From contig JAUZRQ010000042.1 in assembly GCA_030950365.1 (NCBI GenBank), forward strand, positions 40,166 to 104,165: a DNA stretch of 64,000 nucleotides, read 5' to 3'. Source of the stretch: Candidatus Zhuqueibacterota bacterium. GTDB lineage: Bacteria; Zhuqueibacterota; Zhuqueibacteria; Zhuqueibacterales; Geothermadaptataceae. Positions 18,644 through 28,008 of the stretch are shown here, piece after piece. A program made the translations under genes and the position numbers. Numbering within the stretch: the stretch's first letter is position 1; the number at the start of each line of letters is the position of its first letter. The notes beneath the pieces are model-generated. The model made no database searches. It was not told where the DNA came from and saw only the letters and a program-made list of their open reading frames with translations.

Positions 18644-19691
18644 GATCGATATCGGTTAACACTTCGGCGCTGTCTTTCTGCACCAGCACATCGTCTTCAA
18701 TGCGCACGCCGCCCACCTCCGGGAGGTACACTCCGGGCTCAATGGTGATGACGCTGTTTTCCGGGATGCGGTCTTTGCTGACCGGGCTGATCCGCGGCAG
18801 GCTGTGCACATCCAGGCCCAGGCCGTGGCCCAGGCTATGGCCGAATTCTTTGTCGTAGCCCTGTTTCCTGAGATAATCGCGCGCCACGCGATCCAGATCG
18901 GCGCCGGGCATGTTGGCTTTTGCCACTGCAATGGCGCGCCGGTTGGCCTCCTTCACCGCCTCGTACATCCGCCGCTGCGCCTCACTCGGCTGCCCGATCA
19001 TGACCGTGCGGGTCACATCGGAACAGAAGCCCTCGTACACGCAGCCATAGTCGATCACCACCAGCTCGCCCGGTTCGAGGGATTTGCGCGAGGCAATGCC
19101 GTGCGGCAGCGCGGATCGCCAGCCGCTGGCCACGATCGGCTCGAAGGCATCGCGTTCGCTACCCAGTTTTTTGCCATGGTAGGAAATTTCCGCAGACAAG
19201 TCCAGCTCGGTCATCCCCGGCCGGATCATCGGTAGGATTGCGTCCCACACCTGCCGCGCGATGTCGCAGGCGCGGCGCGTTTTTTCCACCTCATCGGGAA
19301 GCCGGGAGATGGTGAGCTTTTCGATGATGTTTTCGGTGGCCGCCAGTTGCACGTTGGGGAAAGCCTTCTGCAAGCGGGAAAATTCTCGGTAATTCAGGTG
19401 CATCGCTTCGAATCCTACCCGCATGCCCCGGGCAAAAATGTTCTGCTTCTTGATCGGCTCGAACAGGTCTTGCAGAACAATGTGTACCTCGGCATTGTGT
19501 ACCTCATGTTTCACCTGCTCGCGATACCGCCGGTCGGTGATTAGCCACTGATATTCTTCCGTGATCAGCCCGAGACCGTTGGAGCCGCTGAATCCGAACA
19601 GGTACCGTAGATGGGGCAACGACGAAATCAGAAACGCCGAAAGCTTTAACTCCCGCATGCGCCGACGCAGGCGTGAAATCCTATCCACCAT
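18621..19691 (-). CDS. M24 family aminopeptidase (Xaa-Pro peptidase)
   Basis: A 356-residue creatinase-fold peptidase. The N-terminal domain (residues 1-125) is followed by the pita-bread catalytic domain. All five metal ligands can be seen: Asp in VVIDYGCVYEGF, Asp in CSDVTRTVMIG, His in SLGHGLGLDVHSLP, Glu in ITIEPGVYLPEVGG and Glu in VRIEDDVLV. It removes N-terminal residues next to proline from peptides in the cytoplasm. The length agrees with PepQ/YpdF-type enzymes. ATG 19691 overlaps the stop of the TPR gene (ATGGTGGATAG), so the two are coupled. Confidence 0.93.
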   Translation of the reverse strand: MVDRISRLRRRMRELKLSAFLISSLPHLRYLFGFSGSNGLGLITEEYQWLITDRRYREQVKHEVHNAEVHIVLQDLFEPIKKQNIFARGMRVGFEAMHLNYREFSRLQKAFPNVQLAATENIIEKLTISRLPDEVEKTRRACDIARQVWDAILPMIRPGMTELDLSAEISYHGKKLGSERDAFEPIVASGWRSALPHGIASRKSLEPGELVVIDYGCVYEGFCSDVTRTVMIGQPSEAQRRMYEAVKEANRRAIAVAKANMPGADLDRVARDYLRKQGYDKEFGHSLGHGLGLDVHSLPRISPVSKDRIPENSVITIEPGVYLPEVGGVRIEDDVLVQKDSAEVLTDIDRELVIIE

Positions 19692-21294
19692 TCTGGTTCT
19701 CTTCCAGCCGTTTCTTCAGCATCTCGATCTTTTCTTTGTAGGCCGCATTGTTCGGGTCTTTTTTCAGCAGCATTTCGAACACGTTGATCGCCTTGGCGAA
19801 CTGCCCCTGCGCCGCATAGATTTCGCCCAGGGTTGGCGTCACAATGCGCTCGCGACTGTTGGCGGCACCGGACTCGGGTTCCGTGGCCGGCTGAGATGTC
19901 GGCTCAGGTGGCGGCGCCGATTCGCTCACGGCCGTAGCATCGGCGGTATCCTGCGGCGCCTGCGCATCCGCAGCGGCCGGTTCACCGGCTGAGGGTCTCG
20001 GTTCGGGCGCGGCGGGCTCGCTTTCGCTTTCCTGCAACAACGAGGTTGGGGGTAGCTCATAGTCGCCGGACGGCGGCGAAGTCGTTTCAGCGCTCTCTGG
20101 AAGGCCCGCGCTTTCACCAACACCGGTTTCCGGCCGGCTTAAATGATCGGCAGCCAGGGATTGATCCCAGTCGGTTTCATCAGTTTCCGATGATGCCTGG
20201 TTATCTGTTGAAAGGGAATCTAAGGTGGCGAACAGGTCCTGTGCTTGCTCCTCTGGTTCTTCTTGGGCAGTGGCCGATTCTAAAAATTCCTGCGTTGCCA
20301 GGTCCTGCTCGTCCTGATCCGTGGATTCCTGCTGGGCGGCCATGTCTTCCCGGAATTGATCGAATTGTTCGATTTCCAGGGTCTCTTCTTCGAACTGATC
20401 CAGCGCTTTGAGGGGGTCCTCATCGGCAGCCTTTTCTTCCACAAGCGGCGGAGTCTCCGACTCGTCCACCGGCTGCGGTGTAGGCTGCTCCTCGGTCACA
20501 ATGGGCGATTCCGACTGCTGCTCCACACTTTTCAACGAGAACTCTTCCAGGTGAGGCTCTTGTTCTTTAGGAGGTTCTTCTTCAAAAATATCTTCCAGGA
20601 TGCCCGACACATCCGTCTCATCAATGGCCGACTCGTTGGTGGTTTCGCCTTCCGTCTGCGGTGGTGGCGTCTCGATTTCGCTTTTCACCTCGGCGAACAG
20701 ATCGTCATCCAGATTGATGGGCTCGGCTTCGGATGACTGGGCTGCGGCCGCACTTTCCACGGCAGCCAGATCGGTATCAAAAGTACCCGTGGCCGTGTCT
20801 GCAGCATCGCTCGGGGCCGCATTGGGCCCAACTTCCGCATCGGTGTCCTTCTCCGGGGTGACGATTTCCGTCTCCCTCGGCCGTACTTTTTCCAGGGTTT
20901 CCAGCATTTCTCTTGCCGTGCGGTCAAGCGGATCGATTTGCAGAATCTTGCGATAGCTCATTTCGCAGGTATTTTCCCAACCCACCTCACGCATCAAATC
21001 GCCGTAAAATTTGTGCGCCGCGATATATTTGGGGTCGAAGAGTAGAACGCGTTTGAATTCCTTTTCCGCCAGATCAAACAGTTTTTTCTGCAGATAACAC
21101 TTACCCAGAACCATATGGCCGGTGATGTAATAAGGATGCTTGCGAATGCCTTCCTCACTGATTCGGATTGCTTCTTCCACCTGCCCCCGATTGAGCAGCC
21201 CTTCAGCCACGCGCGCGAAAATCAGCGAGTCGGGATTTTGCTGCAACCGACTCTTCAGTTGCTCAAATTGAGGATCATTTTCAAAATTGGACAT
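19681..21294 (-). CDS. TPR protein with a long acidic linker
   Basis: A 537-residue protein. Residues 1-140 hold about four TPR motifs (SLIFARVAEGLLNRGQVEEA, YITGHMVLGKCYLQKKLFDL, YIAAHKFYGDLMREVGW). Residues 150-470 are a low-complexity linker dominated by Glu, Asp, Ser, Thr, Pro and Gln, with very few hydrophobic residues. The last 60 residues are one more TPR (TLGEIYAAQGQFAKAINVFEMLLKKDPNN). No signal peptide, so probably cytoplasmic. AGGAGGAACCCCC precedes ATG 21294. TPR proteins act as scaffolds; the partners are unknown. It is the first gene of the run containing the M24 peptidase, glycosyltransferase and lipoprotein. Confidence 0.75.
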   Translation of the reverse strand: MSNFENDPQFEQLKSRLQQNPDSLIFARVAEGLLNRGQVEEAIRISEEGIRKHPYYITGHMVLGKCYLQKKLFDLAEKEFKRVLLFDPKYIAAHKFYGDLMREVGWENTCEMSYRKILQIDPLDRTAREMLETLEKVRPRETEIVTPEKDTDAEVGPNAAPSDAADTATGTFDTDLAAVESAAAAQSSEAEPINLDDDLFAEVKSEIETPPPQTEGETTNESAIDETDVSGILEDIFEEEPPKEQEPHLEEFSLKSVEQQSESPIVTEEQPTPQPVDESETPPLVEEKAADEDPLKALDQFEEETLEIEQFDQFREDMAAQQESTDQDEQDLATQEFLESATAQEEPEEQAQDLFATLDSLSTDNQASSETDETDWDQSLAADHLSRPETGVGESAGLPESAETTSPPSGDYELPPTSLLQESESEPAAPEPRPSAGEPAAADAQAPQDTADATAVSESAPPPEPTSQPATEPESGAANSRERIVTPTLGEIYAAQGQFAKAINVFEMLLKKDPNNAAYKEKIEMLKKRLEENQNGG

Positions 21295-21669
21295 GGGGGT
21301 TCCTCCTGATGCCTTAAAATCCCGTTTAATGATTCAAACTCATCCATTGGCCTCAGCCGTTGCATTTTTGCGACAGGGCCGGTGTTCCTTTTTGCAACAC
21401 CCATTTGCCAGTAAAACCAAAATGCGCCGCTTCCCCCCTCTACGATAGCCCCAAGCGCAGCCTTACCAGGTTCCCTGATGTATATAACTCTATAATTTTA
21501 GCACCGATTGCGGTGTGTTTTGCCTGAAAGAACGGTCCGTTCCCGCCTGCGATTGGATTCTCTTGTCCACCTCATGTCATCTGGCCGGATATCGAGAAGA
21601 ATCACCTGGCTCGCCATCTTTGGATCAGCCAGAACCTGAAAAATACATACAAATATCAGGCCAGAATCA
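21295..21669. other. 375-base leader region of the TPR-peptidase-glycosyltransferase operon
   Basis: No gene found. Reading leftward, an AT-rich -10-like patch (TAAAATTATAG, TTATATAC near 21480-21500) is followed by about 170 bases before the TPR ATG. That leader can form several stems: GGTGTT/AACACC near 21390-21410, and a possible long-range CAGGG/CCCTG pair enclosing it. It does not match a riboswitch class that I know. See findings. Confidence 0.4.
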
Positions 21670-23214
21670 TCAATTCGATTGCAGCAATTCGTTTTCGCGC
21701 AAAAACCTGGCCCGAATCTTCCGGCGCCAGAGTCGTAACGGCAGCATCCGGGTTTGCGTGAACGACAGTACGGTGATGAACGCAAACCCCATCGCAAACA
21801 TGGCCAGGAATGGTACGGCTGACCATTCATAGAAATACACTGCCAGCATCAGCGTAACGAAGGTGTATAACGTCATGACCATTTCCACAGCGAGGCCGGG
21901 CGTCAATCGCAATTGGTATTTTTTGCCCACCCAGGTATCCTCACGCCGCTCGATGCGGTATTTTGGCGTACGCTGAAATGGCGACTTGATACTGAACAGG
22001 CCTTGTAAAATGGCCCAGGTGTTGTTGACCGACAACCCCATACTGCCAGCCATGAATACTGGAAAGTAGTAAAGCCGCTGCTTCCAGTCTGGATAAATTT
22101 CCTGCTGCGATATTTTGTATAACAGAAACGAGCCGAAAAACGCCAGCACGAACACGCTGCTGATGGCAAAATACAGCGAATGATCCCGTGGCCCGTTTTT
22201 GATCAGCAGCAGAGGCAGATTCAACACCGCCACCAGCAATATGAACGGAAATACCAGGTTATTGGTTAGGTGAATCGTGCCCTGTGCCTTAATGGACATC
22301 GGCAGCCGCGCCTTCCAGAGCCGAGGCAAAATTTTCTTGGCGGTTTCGATGGCGCCTTTGGTCCAGCGGAACTGTTGCGCCTTCACCGCGGTGATGTTCG
22401 CCGGAATTTCCGACAGACACACCAGGTCCTGCAAGAACAGAAATTTCCAGCCTTTGATCTGCGCGCGGTAGCTCAAATCAAGGTCCTCGGTCAGGGTATC
22501 ATCGGACCAGTTACCGGCATCCAGGATGCACTCGCGGCGCCACACGCCGGCAGTGCCGTTGAAATTGATGAACAGGCCGCTGCGGTTGCGCGCTGCCTGT
22601 TCCACTACGAAATGACCATCGAGGCCGATGGCCTGGGCGCGCGTCAATACAGAATAATCCTGATTCAAATAGCCCCAGCGCGCCTGCACCATGCCGATCT
22701 TCCGGTTGCGGAAATACGGAATGGTGCGTTTGAGAAAATCCTGCGGCGGAATGAAATCCGCATCAAAAATAGCGATGTATTCGCCTTGGGCTTTCACCAG
22801 CGCTTCACGCAGCGCCCCGGCCTTGTACCCGGTGCGGTGCTTGCGATGCAGGAGCTGAATATTGAATCCCAGCTTCTGGTACTTTTCCACTAGTTCGCGG
22901 CTTTTCTCCACGGTTTCATCAGTGGAGTCGTCCAGCACCTGGATTTCCAGTTTCTCACGCGGGTAATCCAAAGCACACGCCGCATCGATCAGCCGTTCCA
23001 CCACGTAATATTCATTGTAAATCGGCAACTGCACGGTGACCAGCGGCCATGCGTCGAACTCCCCTCGAGCCCGCCGCGGTTTGCGCCGGCGATTTTTCCG
23101 GTAAAGATATACCATCACATAGCCGTGAAAACCGAAAATGCAAAGAATTAACAGACTCAAAAAGTACAGGGCCAGGATGATATTTTCAAAGAACTCGGGT
23201 ATCACCATGTTCAT
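21670..23214 (-). CDS. membrane processive glycosyltransferase (cellulose synthase-like GT2)
   Basis: A 514-residue GT2 of the BcsA/CslA-like group. An N-terminal membrane helix (residues 10-35) is followed by the catalytic domain with VTVQLPIYNEYYVVERLI, VLDDSTDETVEK, AIFDADFIPPQDF (DxD-like), DTLTEDLDLSYRAQIKGW (TED) and KAQQFRWTKGAIE, the QxxRW motif of processive enzymes. At least four more helices follow to residue 490. Such enzymes add and often extrude beta-linked glucose or mannose polymers. No bcsB/bcsC or PilZ domain is nearby, so I would not call it cellulose synthase. The gene lies 25 bases after the LptE-like gene, in the same direction. Confidence 0.88.
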   Translation of the reverse strand: MNMVIPEFFENIILALYFLSLLILCIFGFHGYVMVYLYRKNRRRKPRRARGEFDAWPLVTVQLPIYNEYYVVERLIDAACALDYPREKLEIQVLDDSTDETVEKSRELVEKYQKLGFNIQLLHRKHRTGYKAGALREALVKAQGEYIAIFDADFIPPQDFLKRTIPYFRNRKIGMVQARWGYLNQDYSVLTRAQAIGLDGHFVVEQAARNRSGLFINFNGTAGVWRRECILDAGNWSDDTLTEDLDLSYRAQIKGWKFLFLQDLVCLSEIPANITAVKAQQFRWTKGAIETAKKILPRLWKARLPMSIKAQGTIHLTNNLVFPFILLVAVLNLPLLLIKNGPRDHSLYFAISSVFVLAFFGSFLLYKISQQEIYPDWKQRLYYFPVFMAGSMGLSVNNTWAILQGLFSIKSPFQRTPKYRIERREDTWVGKKYQLRLTPGLAVEMVMTLYTFVTLMLAVYFYEWSAVPFLAMFAMGFAFITVLSFTQTRMLPLRLWRRKIRARFLRENELLQSN

Positions 23215-23239
23215 GGGAACGCTCTCTCGTTTCCTTTAG

Positions 23240-23773
23240 TTACCAGCCGGATACGGTTCGGTTGAGAACTTCGTCGGCGATTTTGGCAATCGCTTCCGAA
23301 ATCGCATCCTCGCGCGTACTGTTCTCGCTTCCTCCCGGGGTGTAGGTGCCAAACTGGCTGATTGTATCCTCCCAGATGATCTTGCGTTTTTTCAAATCGC
23401 GATATTTGATCTGCACCGTTAAAAATACCTGAATTTCCTGCACCTGTTCCTGGCGGTTGTATGCCCCCGGCCGATCCTCGACTCGCATCAACACCCCCTC
23501 TAGAATGGCGTCCGCATTTCGGCGATCGCCGATTTTCAACGTATTATCCCGGGTGAACGCTTCCACCAGCGCATTGGTTAAATTTTCCCGCACCCCGAAT
23601 TCCGCGGTGCGGTCTTCAAGCAACGGAATGGCAATGCTTTTGATGTGCGGATAGGCCGATCCCGAAAATGAATAGACGCCGCATCCCCATTCAGCCAGCA
23701 CAGCACCGGCTGAAATCAAAATAACAGCAAAACGTCGCCATTTATTCACGATTTGGTCCATTTTTGAGAACAT
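23240..23773 (-). CDS. LptE-like LPS-assembly lipoprotein
   Basis: A 177-residue protein of the LptE family as seen in FCB and deltaproteobacterial genomes. A short N-terminal stretch with a membrane segment ends in AEWGCGVYSFSGS, where the Cys is a plausible lipobox. Then come PHIKSIAIPLLEDRTAEFGVRENLT, LKIGDRRNADAILEGVLMRVEDRP and the C-terminal DAISEAIAKIADEVLNRTVSGW, all features of this family. LptE plugs the LptD barrel that places LPS in the outer membrane; lptD itself is not in the window. The start codon is uncertain: ATG 23773 and ATG 23761 both lack a clear ribosome site. It follows the sigma-54 activator by 2 bases, so it is probably co-transcribed. Confidence 0.8.
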   Translation of the reverse strand: MFSKMDQIVNKWRRFAVILISAGAVLAEWGCGVYSFSGSAYPHIKSIAIPLLEDRTAEFGVRENLTNALVEAFTRDNTLKIGDRRNADAILEGVLMRVEDRPGAYNRQEQVQEIQVFLTVQIKYRDLKKRKIIWEDTISQFGTYTPGGSENSTREDAISEAIAKIADEVLNRTVSGW

Positions 23774-23775
23774 TT

Positions 23776-24987
23776 TTAGAATGGCAGCGAGTACTCCTTG
23801 ATTTTGCGGTACAGGGTTCTTTCGCTGATTGCCAGCATCTGGGCAGCCTTACGTTTGTTGCCGCCGCTTTTTTCCAGCGCGCGATAGATCAGCTCTTTTT
23901 CCATTTCTTCCAGCGTGGGGAAATGGTCGTCTTTTTCTTTTTCCTGCTCCGGCGGATCCGATTGCACCAGATCGTAATTCACCGGCTCCACCGGCACGCC
24001 CGGGGTCAATCGCCGCGGCGGCATGATGTATTTGCCGAGAATCAGCTCCCGGAGCTGCGCGATTTCCGCCTTCAAATCCAGCAGCGCCCGGTAAATGAAC
24101 TCGCGCTCCAGCTCATCGCTGGAACGGTGCACCGGCACCGGCAGTTGCGGCTCCATGTGGAAATGGCTGACCGGCAAATACCGCTGCAAAATGGCACGAT
24201 TGACACGATTGCCTTTTTCCATCACGATCACGCTTTCTACCAAATTTTTCAACTCGCGTACGTTGCCGGGCCAGGGATACTCCATCAGCAAATCGATGGC
24301 GTCATCGGTAAAGCCTTCGAAATCGATGCGGTTTTCGGTGCAAAACTGACGGGCAAAATAGTTGACCAGAATAGGGATGTCTTCTTTGCGCTCGCGCAGC
24401 GGCGGCACGTGAATTTTCACAGCGTTCAAGCGGTAGTACAGGTCTTCCCGGAATTCGCCTTTGCGCACCATTTCGCCGAGATCCTTGTTGGTGGCCGCCA
24501 CCACGCGCACATCCACCTTGCGCGGTACGCTGCCACCGACGCGAATGAACTCCCGGCCTTCCAGAATGCGCAGCAGCCGCACCTGGGTTTCCAGCGGCAT
24601 CTCACCAATTTCATCCAGAAAAATGGTGCCACCGTCCGCAAGCTCGAAATACCCTTTCCTTGTGCCCACAGCGCCAGTAAAAGCGCCCTTTTCGTGGCCG
24701 AAAAGCTCGGATTCGATCAGCCCTTCGGGAATAGCGCCGGCATTGACCACCACAAATGGCTGGTGTCGGCGAGAGCTCAGCTCATGAATGGCCTGCGCCA
24801 CCAGCTCCTTGCCGGTGCCGCTTTCGCCGATGATCAGCACCGAAATTTCCGTGGGGGCGACCTGCTCCACCGTGCGCAGGATTTGCTCCAACGCCGCGGA
24901 TTGCCCAACGATTCCAAGCCGCTTGCGTACAGTTAGCAGATCGGTGTCTGCTGCTGCTTTCAATATTTTTTCTGCTGCCTCTGCCAA
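23776..24987 (-). CDS. sigma-54-dependent transcriptional activator without a receiver domain
   Basis: A 403-residue bacterial enhancer-binding protein. It starts with only about 25 residues before the AAA+ core: IGESGTGKELVAQAI (Walker A), ELFGHEKGAFTGAVG (the GAFTGA loop that contacts sigma-54), DGGTIFLDEIGEMP (Walker B) and VVAATNKDL (sensor I). A long linker (residues 275-350) leads to a Fis-type helix-turn-helix at the C-terminus (NKRKAAQMLAISERTLYRKI). The start is TTG 24987 with AGGGTGAG upstream. With no N-terminal regulatory domain it may be constitutively able to act, or be controlled by level or by a partner. It heads the LptE/glycosyltransferase operon. The linker contains a second copy of the first Fis helix (see findings). 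Confidence 0.9.
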   Translation of the reverse strand: MAEAAEKILKAAADTDLLTVRKRLGIVGQSAALEQILRTVEQVAPTEISVLIIGESGTGKELVAQAIHELSSRRHQPFVVVNAGAIPEGLIESELFGHEKGAFTGAVGTRKGYFELADGGTIFLDEIGEMPLETQVRLLRILEGREFIRVGGSVPRKVDVRVVAATNKDLGEMVRKGEFREDLYYRLNAVKIHVPPLRERKEDIPILVNYFARQFCTENRIDFEGFTDDAIDLLMEYPWPGNVRELKNLVESVIVMEKGNRVNRAILQRYLPVSHFHMEPQLPVPVHRSSDELEREFIYRALLDLKAEIAQLRELILGKYIMPPRRLTPGVPVEPVNYDLVQSDPPEQEKEKDDHFPTLEEMEKELIYRALEKSGGNKRKAAQMLAISERTLYRKIKEYSLPF

Positions 24988-25120
24988 CGGAACTCACCCT
25001 GTCTTATATGTGGATACTGAATGAAAGATCATTCAATTGAATGACACAATCATAGCACTTCCCCGCCGAATAAAAGTTTCCGGCTTTATAGATGCGGAAA
25101 GTACCATGTTTGGAACAGCT

Positions 25121-26062
25121 TCAAGATGCCGCTACTTCTGCCATCTGCTTCTGGCGAAAAAATTCCACCGTTTTGCGGATGCCCTCTTCCAGCGTCACCT
25201 GCGGCTGCCAGCCCAGCTTTTCCTGCGCCTTTTTGTACGACAGCACGCTGCGGCGCTGCTCGCCGGGCTTGGCCGGTCCATGCGTCTCCGGCGCATCCGA
25301 GCCGACGGCGTCGCGAATCAGGCGGAAAATGGTGTTGACGTCGGTCTCCTTGCCCGTGCCGACATTGAAATAATCGTTTTCGGAATGATCCAGCGCCAGC
25401 AGGTTGGCGCGCACCACGTCGCCCACATACACGTAATCGCGCGTTTGCAGCCCGTCGCCGTTGATGATCGGCTGCTCGCCCTGCAGAAGCTTTTTGGTGA
25501 AGATGGCCACCACGCCCGCTTCGCCATGCGGATTCTGCCGCGGGCCGTACACATTGGCGTACCGCAGCAGGGCATAGTTCAGGCCGTACACCTGGTTGAA
25601 ATAATAAATGTACTTCTCACACGTGAGTTTGGACACGCCGTACGGTGAAACCGGCCAGGTCTGGTGCTCTTCCGATGCCGGGAATTCGGTTTGCTCGCCG
25701 TAAATGGCGCCGCCGGTGCTGGCAAAGAGCATTTTTTTCACGCCGGTTTTGGCGCTGGCCTGCAGCAGATTGAGGGTGCCGAGAATGTTGACCTCAGCGT
25801 CGTATCGCGGATCATCCACCGATTTGCGCACATCCATTTGCGCCGCCTGATGGCACACCACCTCAAAGCGCTCCGCCTCGAACACATCGCGGATGGCTTC
25901 GTCGCGAATATCCATTTCCAGAAATTTGGCCGCGGGATGCACGTTTTCGCGCTGCCCGGTGATCAGGTTGTCAATGACCACGACCTGATGGCCCCTGTCA
26001 ATGAACGCATCCACCAGATGCGACCCGATGAATCCGGCTCCGCCGGTGACCAGAATCTTCAT
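25121..26062 (-). CDS. NAD-dependent nucleotide-sugar epimerase (GalE-like)
   Basis: A 313-residue extended-SDR enzyme. The Rossmann loop is KILVTGGAGFIGSHL at the N-terminus. The Ser/Tyr/Lys catalytic set lies around FASTGGAIYG and SPYGVSKLTCEKYIY (YxxxK). Typical sugar-binding segments follow (LLRYANVYGPRQNPHGEAG, DGLQTRDYVYVGDVVRANL). It interconverts UDP-sugars such as UDP-glucose/UDP-galactose or their derivatives, for LPS or exopolysaccharide. I start at ATG 26062, where AAAGGACGG precedes it; the track-length version from 26134 adds 24 residues with no Rossmann features. It lies 134 bases upstream of the sigma-54 activator. The exact substrate is not determined. Confidence 0.9.
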   Translation of the reverse strand: MKILVTGGAGFIGSHLVDAFIDRGHQVVVIDNLITGQRENVHPAAKFLEMDIRDEAIRDVFEAERFEVVCHQAAQMDVRKSVDDPRYDAEVNILGTLNLLQASAKTGVKKMLFASTGGAIYGEQTEFPASEEHQTWPVSPYGVSKLTCEKYIYYFNQVYGLNYALLRYANVYGPRQNPHGEAGVVAIFTKKLLQGEQPIINGDGLQTRDYVYVGDVVRANLLALDHSENDYFNVGTGKETDVNTIFRLIRDAVGSDAPETHGPAKPGEQRRSVLSYKKAQEKLGWQPQVTLEEGIRKTVEFFRQKQMAEVAAS

Positions 26063-26153
26063 AGCTGCCGTCCTTTCGTTTGAAGTTCGTCCTGAAAAGC
26101 ATTTAATTGCGAAACTTTCGAATCGATGATCCAACTATCCAGGTTTCAGTGGC

Positions 26154-26474
26154 TCATTCATGGCTAACCAGATAGTCTGCCACGCTTAATTCGTCATTGA
26201 TTCCGCTGGTTTCTGGATCCCAAATGATCATCGTTTTATCGGGACTGATTTCGAACCTTGCCCTCATTTCGGGGGCTGCGTGATAGACCGTCGGAATCCA
26301 CCGCAGCGGAATCGACAAAATGCGGCCATCCATTAAATGCACATGAATGTACTGATCGTCAAAGCGAACCGACTTTATGCGGGCATCCGATGGAAAGGTA
26401 TATTCGGTGATCGGATACTGAACTTTATATCGCTTTACTTTGCGCTCTTCTTCAGCTTTTACCTTTAAACTCAT
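26154..26474 (-). CDS. DUF2442 protein
   Basis: A 106-residue protein. The C-terminal 80 residues match DUF2442: IKSVRFDDQYIHVHLMDGR, then ILSIPLRWIPTVYHA and IIWDPETSGINDELSVADYL. The N-terminal 30 residues are charged. ATG 26474 has TGGAG seven bases upstream; GTG 26498 would add eight residues. It overlaps the end of the DUF4160 gene by 23 bases. DUF2442 and DUF4160 genes are very often paired, and the pair is considered a candidate toxin-antitoxin module, though I know of no proof of the mechanism. Confidence 0.8.
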   Translation of the reverse strand: MSLKVKAEEERKVKRYKVQYPITEYTFPSDARIKSVRFDDQYIHVHLMDGRILSIPLRWIPTVYHAAPEMRARFEISPDKTMIIWDPETSGINDELSVADYLVSHE

Positions 26475-26718
26475 ACCATTGCTCCAATAAAAAGTCACGA
26501 TGCTTTTTAATCACTCGCAACGCACGGTTTAGTTCATGCTTTTTCAATGTTCGGCCGGCTCGCCCTACTTCAATGTCAGGCTCAAGCCAAATTTTAGCAT
26601 CATTATGATCATCTTGTATGCCTTTGCCAACATGCACACTCGCCCGATTTTCATGCAATGCATCATGACTATGAAACCAAAACACCAATTGACCATCAAT
26701 AAGGACTTTTGGGCTCAT
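26452..26718 (-). CDS. DUF4160 protein
   Basis: An 88-residue protein with the DUF4160 pattern: LVFWFHSHDALHENRASVHVG at the start (FWF.S.D....H.HV), KIWLEPDIEVGRAGRTLKK in the middle and RVIKKHRDFLLEQWYEF at the end. It starts four bases after the stop of purD (ATG 26718), so it is likely read from the purD transcript, and it overlaps the DUF2442 gene downstream. The pair may be a toxin-antitoxin-like unit or a paired regulator. Confidence 0.8.
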   Translation of the reverse strand: MSPKVLIDGQLVFWFHSHDALHENRASVHVGKGIQDDHNDAKIWLEPDIEVGRAGRTLKKHELNRALRVIKKHRDFLLEQWYEFKGKS

Positions 26719-26722
26719 TGCA

Positions 26723-28008
26723 TTAAGAATTCGTGCCAGCCAAATGTTTCAGGGCTTTATAGCCGATATCCTTCCGATAATACGCCCCGTCGAATGCGAT
26801 TTTGCCTACCGCCGCATACGCCGCTTCCCGGGCGGCGTGGAACGTGTCCCGAACGGCCACCACCGACAGCACCCGCCCGCCTGCCGTGACGATCGCGCCG
26901 CCTTCGTTGCGCCGGGTGCCGGCATGAAAAATCAGAATGTCTTCGCCAACCAGCTTTTCCAGCCCGATGATCTTTTTGCCGGTTTCGTATGTTCCCGGAT
27001 AGCCACCGGACGCCATCACCACGCACACGGCCCATTGCTCCAGCAATTCGATTTGCGCATCGTGCATCTCGCGGTGCGCGGCTTTCATCATCAGGTCCAC
27101 AAGATCCGAGCCGAGCAGCGGCAGCACCACCTGCGCTTCCGGATCGCCGAACCGACAGTTGAATTCCACCACTTTTGGCCCATCTTCGGTGATCATGAGG
27201 CCGGCGTACAGCACACCGCGGTACGGCCGGTTCTCCATGGCCATGCCGCGGATGGTCGGCTCGATGATCTCGCGCAGCACCCGCTCCTGCATGGCCGTAT
27301 CCACCACCGGCGCCGGGGCATACGCGCCCATGCCGCCGGTGTTGGGCCCCTGATCGCCATCGAAAATCGGCTTGTGATCCTGCGCCGGATGCAGCAGCGC
27401 CACATTTTCGCCATCGCTGAGGGCGAACACCGAGGCCTCTTCGCCGCGCATGTAGTCTTCCACCACAATTTTCGCGCCGGCCTCGCCAAACACCCGCCGC
27501 ACCATGATCTCATCCAGCGCGTGCTCGGCCTGCTGCTCATCCTGCACGATGACCGCGCCCTTGCCGGCGGCCAGCCCGTCCGCCTTGATCACACACGGAT
27601 ACTCGCGTTCGCGCAGGTGCCGCCGCGCTTCTTCGGCATCGTAAAACACCTGCCATTCGGCCGTTGGCACGTTGTACTTGCGCATCAGCCATTTGGCGAA
27701 CGCCTTGGAGCCTTCCAGTTCGGCGGCTTTCTGGCTCGGGCCGAAAATGGTCAGCCCCTTGGCCTCGAACTCATCCACCAGACCCTGCACGAGCGGCGCT
27801 TCCGGGCCCGGCACGGTCAGATCGATTTTCTCGTTAACCGCGAACTCCAGCAACCGCGGAATATCGGTCGGTTGAATATCCACACATTCGGCGTGCTGCG
27901 CGATGCCGGGATTTCCGGGCGCGCAATAGATTTTATCCACCAAAGGGCTTTGCTGAATTTTCCAGACCAGGGCATGTTCTCTGCCACCGCTACCGATCAC
28001 CAGCACCT

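Noticed and set aside
21295..21500. Cobalamin, c-di-GMP or TPP riboswitch in the TPR operon leader
   Set aside because: None of the conserved core sequences of those classes can be found; kept only as a possible unknown structure.
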